From JBOGVA01 sp050692195 (GTDB lineage: Bacteria; Actinomycetota; UBA4738): 27,307 nt of DNA. Location: the NCBI GenBank assembly GCA_050692195.1, contig JBOGVA010000064.1, positions 1-27,307 of the forward strand, written 5' to 3'. Below, piece after piece: positions 22,337-27,307 of the stretch; position 1 is the stretch's first letter; every line of letters begins with the position of its first letter. The translations under genes were made by a program, and so were the position numbers. The notes beneath the pieces were generated by a model. That model was not told the origin of the DNA, ran no database searches, and was given only the letters and a program-made list of their open reading frames with translations.

Positions 22337-22950
22337 TGGACCAGGTCCACGAGCTCTGGAGGACCCGGGCGAAGGCGGAGGCCCCCGAGATGGGGCAGGT
22401 TCATAGACCTGTACGTGCTGATGTCATGGCCCCCTCCGACGAGATAGGCGGCCAGGAGTGGAGCCTCGTGGGTCACGCCGACAACCAGGCCCTCGGGATA
22501 GGCCCGCTCGGCGTCGCGGGCCCACGCCAGCACGCGCCCACCCACTTCCTCCAGGGGATCCTCCGGGCAGGCCTTCGCCGGGTCCATCCCGTACGCCTCC
22601 AGCAGGTGTGGGTCGCGCTCGCGGATGCGGGTCCAAGGCATTCCCTGCCATCTTGCCCAGAACGACCACTCGGTCAGCCGCTCGTCGCGCCGGATCCTCA
22701 GGCCGTGCGGCGCCGACAGTATGGCAGCGGTCTCCATGGCCCGATCCAGCGGGCCCGAGTAGACGGCCCTCATTGGCGTCGAGGAAAGGGCCTCGGCCAG
22801 CGCCTTCGCCGCGGTCCGACCCTCGTCCGAGAGGTGGAACCCGGGGAGCCTGGCGTAGACCAGCCCCTCTGGGTTCCAGACCTGCGCGTGGCGGATTCCG
22901 ACGATCACCTGGGCGGGGGCACGATACACGCCGCGTCGCGGACGCGACAT
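22318..22950 (-). CDS. Histidine phosphatase (phosphoglycerate-mutase-like)
   Basis: The product is 210 aa. The catalytic motif is IRHAQVWNP with His21, followed by LSDEGRTAAKALAEAL, the phosphate-pocket Arg in YSGPLDRAMETAAIL, and a second His in VVGVTHEAPLLAA. Branch-1 enzymes usually read RHG; here it is RHA, as in SixA-like members. The layout (RLPGFHLSDEGR, TEWSFWARWQGMPW) matches the actinobacterial MSMEG_4193-type subfamily, whose substrate is unknown. The ATG at 22950 is a clear start, although the first 14 residues are not conserved-looking. It diverges from another histidine phosphatase gene 58 bp away. Confidence 0.88.
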   Translation of the reverse strand: MSRPRRGVYRAPAQVIVGIRHAQVWNPEGLVYARLPGFHLSDEGRTAAKALAEALSSTPMRAVYSGPLDRAMETAAILSAPHGLRIRRDERLTEWSFWARWQGMPWTRIRERDPHLLEAYGMDPAKACPEDPLEEVGGRVLAWARDAERAYPEGLVVGVTHEAPLLAAYLVGGGHDISTYRSMNLPHLGGLRLRPGPPELVDLVQWAGTC

Positions 22951-23008
22951 CCCGAGCGGCGGGGGCCGGCGCGAACCGCCGGAGGCGAGCTCATAAGATG
23001 GTGAGACC

Positions 23009-23533
23009 GTGAAAACCCTGGAACTACGGCGGCACGCTGTGCGGGACCCTGCCTCGGACGCCCTGAGCCCCGAGGGCCGGACGCAGGCGCAGGACGTGGG
23101 TCGGTCTCTTCCGGCCGATTACTCGGTCATGTTCGTCTCTCCGGCCCGCCGGGCCGCCGAGACGGTCGCGTGGTTCCTCCGGGGATCGGGTCAGGCCCTG
23201 CCGCAGCACACGGTGAGCCCCGGTCTGGGGTCCGAGCGGGAAGATCGATGGCGGGCCGCCGGAAAGGCCGCGGGGTCCTCCCGGCTCGACGCCATCCAGG
23301 CGCAGGACACGGATCTGGTGGAAGAGGAGTCGGCCCGTCTAGCGGGCGTGATGGTGGAGCTGCTGGATAGCATCCCGGAAGGAAGTCGCGGCCTGGCGGT
23401 CGGACACAGTCCACTGATCGAAGCAGCGATCTATGGGTTGCTCGGAATGGTCATCGAGCCCCTGTCCGAGTGCGAGGGGGTCGCCCTTACCTCGCACGGT
23501 GACGGTTACCGTATCCAGGAGCTCCGCCTGTAG
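23009..23533 (+). CDS. Histidine phosphatase, SixA-like
   Basis: The product is 174 aa from a GTG at 23009. RRHAVRDP gives the nucleophile His9, LSPEGRTQAQDVG the family helix, VSPARRAAETVA the phosphate-pocket Arg, and LAVGHSPLIEAA the second His (133). The short length and missing cap insertions place it with SixA-type phosphohistidine phosphatases, but the substrate is open. It starts 58 bp from the divergent phosphatase gene. No strong ribosome site is seen. Confidence 0.85.
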   Translation: MKTLELRRHAVRDPASDALSPEGRTQAQDVGRSLPADYSVMFVSPARRAAETVAWFLRGSGQALPQHTVSPGLGSEREDRWRAAGKAAGSSRLDAIQAQDTDLVEEESARLAGVMVELLDSIPEGSRGLAVGHSPLIEAAIYGLLGMVIEPLSECEGVALTSHGDGYRIQELRL

Positions 23534-23640
23534 CCTTGTCCTGCTTCAGTATGGCCCAGGGCGCCCGATGGCTTCTATGTGGAGGTTGGACAGCTTTCGG
23601 AAGCCGGTGCGCAACTGGGAAACAGCGCCATAATGGACCG

Positions 23641-24315
23641 ATGAAACTTCCTGTGCGATCGTATCCTCTACGACGCTCGGGGGCCCTTGGCGTCGTGGTT
23701 GTGATGGGGCTACTGCTGGGTTCGTGCGGTGGAAACACGTATACGTACGAGGGCTCTCAGGCGGAGCGGGCCTACTTCCGGGTGCCCAGTGACTGGGCTC
23801 GCTACAACAAGCAGCAGATCCTGGTGGCGTCGGGCCTCGAGGACTCGCCTGGAGCCAACGCGGGCTTCAGGTTCCTGGTGGGGTACGATGCCGCCCCCGA
23901 ACCGGACGTCGGGCACCTCCTCGCGGCCAGCATCCCCGAGCACCCGACGGTTACGGCTCAGGTGCGCCAACTGAGCGATCAGGCCCGGGACATGCTCTCG
24001 CTTTCGGGGATCAGGAATGCTGTCTATCCGGTGGACGCGGCCGTCCAGGGCGACGCTGCCGACGTCCTCGAGTACGAGGAGCTGACGCTGGAGGGAGGCG
24101 TCCACGGGCTCCGGATCGTCTACAACATCTCCTTTGGGGGTAACTTCGGGCTGTCGCAGGGGAATGCGGTCCTCACGGTGAACCAGATCTCGCTCGTCGA
24201 TCCGGAGACTCGGAAGTTGTACCTGCTCATCGTCCGCTGCCGGTCGGACTGCTACAGCCAAAACCAGACAATGATCGATCAGATCGTTCGTTCGTATACC
24301 GTGAGGGAGAGGTGA
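23641..24315 (+). CDS. Lipoprotein of unknown function, coupled to the FtsH-like protease
   Basis: The product is 224 aa. The basic start MKLPVRSYPLRR, a hydrophobic stretch and the lipobox LLGSC (Cys29) show lipid anchoring outside the membrane. The mature part has no transmembrane helix and two Cys close together (RCRSDC), which may form a disulfide. Blocks such as YFRVPSDWARYN and LYLLIVRCRSDC recall small secreted proteins measured against PsbP-like folds, but no family is assigned. The ATG at 23641 fits the signal peptide; the upstream open part has none. One base separates its stop from the FtsH-like ATG, and its last codons contain that gene's ribosome site (GAGGTGA), so the two are coupled and may act together at the membrane. 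Confidence 0.75.
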   Translation: MKLPVRSYPLRRSGALGVVVVMGLLLGSCGGNTYTYEGSQAERAYFRVPSDWARYNKQQILVASGLEDSPGANAGFRFLVGYDAAPEPDVGHLLAASIPEHPTVTAQVRQLSDQARDMLSLSGIRNAVYPVDAAVQGDAADVLEYEELTLEGGVHGLRIVYNISFGGNFGLSQGNAVLTVNQISLVDPETRKLYLLIVRCRSDCYSQNQTMIDQIVRSYTVRER

Positions 24316-24316
24316 C

Positions 24317-26878
24317 ATGACTGCCGACCGCGACGGGAAGCCGGGCTTGGCTTGGCCGGACCACGACACCGGCCCCACCCCCCCACCCGAGTACAAGAGC
24401 CGGGAGCGTGAGGAGGACCGAGCCACTCGGAAGCCGCTGGCCTGGTGGGATCGGATCAAGCTCCTGTCGTTGCTGCTGGGTGGGTTTCTGGTGTTGGCGT
24501 GGGCCACGCTGGCGCAGTTCGCCGGGCTCATCACCTTCCAGGAGGCCCTCAACCAGACCGCCCAGTCGAACTGGTGGATCCTCGCCTTGGCCGGCGTGGA
24601 GCTGATCCGGCAGATCCACTACTTCATCAGCGAGCACTGGGCGGCGTACCACCGCTTCTGGACGAATCGAGTCTTCGGTGGGTTCAACCGCCGGACCGGC
24701 CGCATGAACGACTGGAACCGCTACCGGGTGGCAAGGGTCCTCAAGGTCCTGTTCCTCCTGCTGGTCCTGGACGTCGTGCTGGCCAAGCTGTACGACCTGT
24801 CGCCCGCACTCGCGCTGTTCCAACTGCCGGTGGTCCTGTTCCAGGCCCTGCCGTTCATCCTCCAGCTCGCGTTCGGCTTCTTCTTCGTCATCTTCCAATT
24901 CGTCGGCATCTTCTGGTTCCTGTCCCGCGGAGGCGTGGACGTCTACATGCCGGACGACATCAAGACCCGATTCACCGACGTGTGGGGCCAGGACAACGTG
25001 CTGGCGAAGATCAAGGAGAACATGGTGTTCCTCGAGGACCCGGAGTCCATCGAGGAGAAGGGCGGCTACGTGCCCGGCGGCGTGTTGCTGTGGGGGCCCC
25101 CGGGGACGGGGAAGACCCTCATGGCCGAGGCCGTGGCCGGGGAGACAGGGAGGCCCTTCGTCTTCGTGGACCCGGGCGCCTTCATCCAGATGTTCATGGG
25201 CGTGGGCATCCTCAAGGTCAAGTCGCTGTTCCGGAAGCTGCGCAAGCTGGCCACCCGCTACGGCGGGGTCATCGTCTTCTTCGACGAGGCCGACTCCCTG
25301 GGCAATCGCGGGGCCCTCGGCCAAGGAGGCCCCATGCCGGGGGGAGGCGGGTCCGCCTCGCCGGCCCCGAGCCCATGGTCCTTCACCCCGGCGTGCAACG
25401 GGCTCTCATATCTCTCCGATCACTCCGCGGCCATGCTCCTTCAGTCCGGCCTCGAGCGGAGCAGCGGGGACGAGCGAAGAGGAGGCCTTAGGGACCTGAT
25501 CATCATGGGCGGGTTCGGCGGCGGAGGCATGGGGACGCTGAACGCGCTCCTGACGGAGCTGTCGGGCCTGAAGAAGCCCAGGGGTTTCTTCAACCGGGTG
25601 GTCCGCCGCGCTCTGGGGATGCGGCCCAAGCCTCCGCCCAAGTACCGGATCCTGGTGATGATGGCCACCAACCTCCCACAGGCTCTGGACCAGGCCCTGC
25701 TTCGGCCGGGGCGGATCGACCGGATCTACAAGGTGGGCTATCCGTCGAAGGCCGGGCGCATTCGGACCTACGACGGGTACCTGGCCAAGGTGAGCCACGA
25801 GTTGACGCCCGGCGAGGTCGACAAGCTGGCCACCATCACCCCGTACGCCACCGGCGCCTCGATCAAGGACCTGGTGAACGAGTCCCTGATCAACGCCATC
25901 CGGGCCGGCCGCAGCACCATCCAGTGGAGGGACGTGGTCAAGGCGAAGCAGCTCAAGGATCTCGGACCGCCCGAGGACGTCGAGTACATCGAGCGTGAGC
26001 GCCACGCGGTCGCCGTGCACGAGGCGTGCCACGCCGTGGCCGCGTACCGGGCCCGGCGCCACCTCACCATCGACATCGCCACGATCGAGAAGGGCGGGAC
26101 CTACCTCGGAATGGTGGCCTCGATCCCGCCGGAGGATCAGTTCACGCGGTGGCGGTCCGAGTACGAGGCCGACATCATGGTGAGCCTGGCCTCGCTGGCC
26201 GGCGAGCGGATGTTCTTCGAAGGCGACAGCTCCTCCGGCGTGTCGGGTGACCTGGAGGGCGCGACCAAGATCGCGACGATGATGGAGGGCTACTGGGGCA
26301 TGGGTTCCACTGTGGCCTCCCACGGGGTGACCCACGAGGTCGGCATCGGCGGCGGCGGAAGGCCGGGGAAGGGCAAGGACAAGAAGGAGAAGGACCTTCT
26401 CGAGAGCAACCTCGGTCACCGCATCGAGGGAAAGCTCTCGGAGCTCTTGAAGCGCAGCCATGAGCTGTTGGCCCAGGATCGAGAGGCGGTGCTTGCCGTG
26501 GCGCACTCCCTCGAGACCAACAAGACGGTCACCGGCGAGGACGTGGAGGCCATCATCGAGGGTCGCCAGGGCCCCCTCATCGACGGTCGCCCGTACCGGA
26601 GTCCGGAGTTCATCGCTCAGGCCGAGGCGTACCACGTGGAGGCGATGACGGCGCACAAGGGCCACTCCAATGTCAACGTGCCCATGCCCACGCTCCCGGC
26701 GCTGGCGCCGTTGCCGCCAGCAACGCCCCTCGAGGGCAACGGCGAGATCTCCGAGGTCGCCAGCGCTACCTCGGGCGACGGGCACGCCTCCGGTGACGAA
26801 GAGGCATCCGGCGACGGCCGGAGCGAGGTCGACGTGGAGGAGCACGCGGCCGGAGAGCGAGCGGAAGGCGAGCTCTAA
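24317..26878 (+). CDS. Membrane-anchored FtsH-like AAA protease with ATPase insertions
   Basis: The product is 853 aa. Four to five membrane segments lie at about 48-70, 86-103, 142-160 and 165-203, twice the usual FtsH set and without the normal periplasmic domain. The AAA part has Walker A GPPGTGKT (260-267), pore loop MFMGVG (292-297), Walker B VIVFFDEAD (318-326), and the second region of homology ATNLPQALDQALLRPGRIDR (450-469). Two insertions interrupt it: about 332-400, Gly/Ser/Pro-rich, and about 420-443, basic. The M41 peptidase has VHEACHA (zinc ligands H568 and H572, catalytic E569) and the third ligand D645 in SGDLEGAT, so it should be active. The C-terminus (about 720-853) is Pro/Ala-rich then acidic. 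It probably degrades membrane proteins. It is not the housekeeping FtsH type. Confidence 0.88.
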   Translation: MTADRDGKPGLAWPDHDTGPTPPPEYKSREREEDRATRKPLAWWDRIKLLSLLLGGFLVLAWATLAQFAGLITFQEALNQTAQSNWWILALAGVELIRQIHYFISEHWAAYHRFWTNRVFGGFNRRTGRMNDWNRYRVARVLKVLFLLLVLDVVLAKLYDLSPALALFQLPVVLFQALPFILQLAFGFFFVIFQFVGIFWFLSRGGVDVYMPDDIKTRFTDVWGQDNVLAKIKENMVFLEDPESIEEKGGYVPGGVLLWGPPGTGKTLMAEAVAGETGRPFVFVDPGAFIQMFMGVGILKVKSLFRKLRKLATRYGGVIVFFDEADSLGNRGALGQGGPMPGGGGSASPAPSPWSFTPACNGLSYLSDHSAAMLLQSGLERSSGDERRGGLRDLIIMGGFGGGGMGTLNALLTELSGLKKPRGFFNRVVRRALGMRPKPPPKYRILVMMATNLPQALDQALLRPGRIDRIYKVGYPSKAGRIRTYDGYLAKVSHELTPGEVDKLATITPYATGASIKDLVNESLINAIRAGRSTIQWRDVVKAKQLKDLGPPEDVEYIERERHAVAVHEACHAVAAYRARRHLTIDIATIEKGGTYLGMVASIPPEDQFTRWRSEYEADIMVSLASLAGERMFFEGDSSSGVSGDLEGATKIATMMEGYWGMGSTVASHGVTHEVGIGGGGRPGKGKDKKEKDLLESNLGHRIEGKLSELLKRSHELLAQDREAVLAVAHSLETNKTVTGEDVEAIIEGRQGPLIDGRPYRSPEFIAQAEAYHVEAMTAHKGHSNVNVPMPTLPALAPLPPATPLEGNGEISEVASATSGDGHASGDEEASGDGRSEVDVEEHAAGERAEGEL

Positions 26879-26888
26879 GCCCTCTGGA

Positions 26889-27307
26889 TCAGCCTGCGGG
26901 CCAGACTTTCAGCGGCATGCCGGGCGCGTCCTGCCGGACAGGAGGCGGACCGTCGAGCTTCCTCAGGTAGGCCTCCACGACGAACGCCCGGCACCCCTCC
27001 ATGGCATGACCTCCGAGCGACCTGCCGTCGGACTCGGAGACGACCAGATGCAGGTGGACGAACGGCTTGTCGTCGCGGATGGAAACGTTGCCGACCCCTG
27101 CGCTGACCTCCACGTGCCCGGTGGAGAAGGTCCGGTACTCACCACGCTCCTGGTCGAAGTATCCGAGGGTGGCCTCTTCCAGGGCTCCGATCACCTGAAG
27201 GGTGGCCGCCTGGAACCCAAGCTCGGCGACGGCCCGGTTGAGCCCGTCCAGAAGGTCCTCACCCCGCGCCAGGCTCACGAAGGCCGCGGCTCGGTCGTCG
27301 GACGGAT
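26889..27307 (-). CDS. PPC/DUF296-domain protein (5' end beyond the window)
   Basis: The visible 139 residues cover most of a PPC domain: LARGEDLLDGLNRAVAELGF, VIGALEEATLGYFD, VEVSAGVGNVSIRDDKPFVH and VVSESDGRSLGGHAMEG. The GxGN-x-H pattern and the HLHLVVSE strand are typical of stand-alone bacterial PPC proteins, which form trimers; in plants the domain accompanies AT-hooks. A GTG at 27278 is not the likely start, because the sequence before it (SDDRAAAFVS) continues the first strand of the domain and stays open to the window edge. It converges on the FtsH-like gene, with 10 bp between stops. Confidence 0.85.
   Translation of the reverse strand, partial: PSDDRAAAFVSLARGEDLLDGLNRAVAELGFQAATLQVIGALEEATLGYFDQERGEYRTFSTGHVEVSAGVGNVSIRDDKPFVHLHLVVSESDGRSLGGHAMEGCRAFVVEAYLRKLDGPPPVRQDAPGMPLKVWPAG

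Noticed and set aside
25406..26845. 479-codon minus-strand frame inside the FtsH-like gene
   Set aside because: Antisense shadow; the plus-strand frame has all AAA and M41 motifs.
1..27307. CRISPR arrays, tRNA, rRNA, insertion sequences
   Set aside because: No regularly spaced repeats, no cloverleaf-like segment in the intergenic regions and no transposase or integrase motif were seen.

Overview
The window reads as a high-GC chromosome segment from a member of the Actinomycetota, probably an uncultured or deep lineage. The phylum call rests on a complete Pup-proteasome gene set (ARC/Mpa ATPase, Dop, Pup, PrcB, PrcA, PafA) with the PafB/PafC regulators, a BldD-type regulator with most of the c-di-GMP signature, and a DUF3866 protein. 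Nothing seen allows a safe call below phylum. No rRNA, tRNA, CRISPR array, transposase or integrase was recognised.

Layout. Positions 1-1971 hold the tail of a possible + strand gene, a secreted propeller-like protein (-), and a non-coding stretch with two palindromes and a 72-bp remnant of the 3' end of a second pafA-like gene. Positions 1972-4787 are the least ordinary part. They encode a cytoplasmic PqqD-thioredoxin fusion (-), a Tat-exported protein with 18 cysteines (-), and, divergently, a tiny acidic ORF followed after an in-frame TGA and a strong hairpin by a protein resembling HPr-kinase-like proteins without a P-loop (+). I read these as a candidate module for making or maturing the cysteine-rich protein. 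Positions 4784-7146 are a soluble GAF-histidine kinase and its NarL-type response regulator, joined by a GTGA overlap. Positions 7467-8627 carry a BldD-like regulator, a one-helix membrane protein and a zinc-ribbon protein.

Positions 8679-22007 are the protein-quality-control core. pafB-pafC overlap each other and diverge from a DUF3866 gene across only 21 bp. On the minus strand, transcription runs from an HtrA-like lipoprotein protease through trmI, arc, dop, pup, prcB, prcA, pafA, a small zincin and an MFS transporter, with gaps or overlaps from -4 to about 150 bp. PafA ligates Pup to target lysines, ARC unfolds the tagged protein and threads it into the PrcAB core, and Dop removes Pup. 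PafBC are DNA-damage-response activators in mycobacteria. This Pup ends in Gly-Gly-Glu, so it is already ligation-competent.

Positions 22151-23533 hold a small membrane protein and two divergent histidine phosphatases. Positions 23641-26878 hold a lipoprotein one base upstream of a membrane-bound FtsH-like AAA protease with two insertions in its ATPase domain. The right edge cuts a PPC/DUF296 gene.

A recurring architectural feature is that three convergent gene pairs end on a shared CTAG, so that both genes stop with TAG and overlap by exactly 4 nt.
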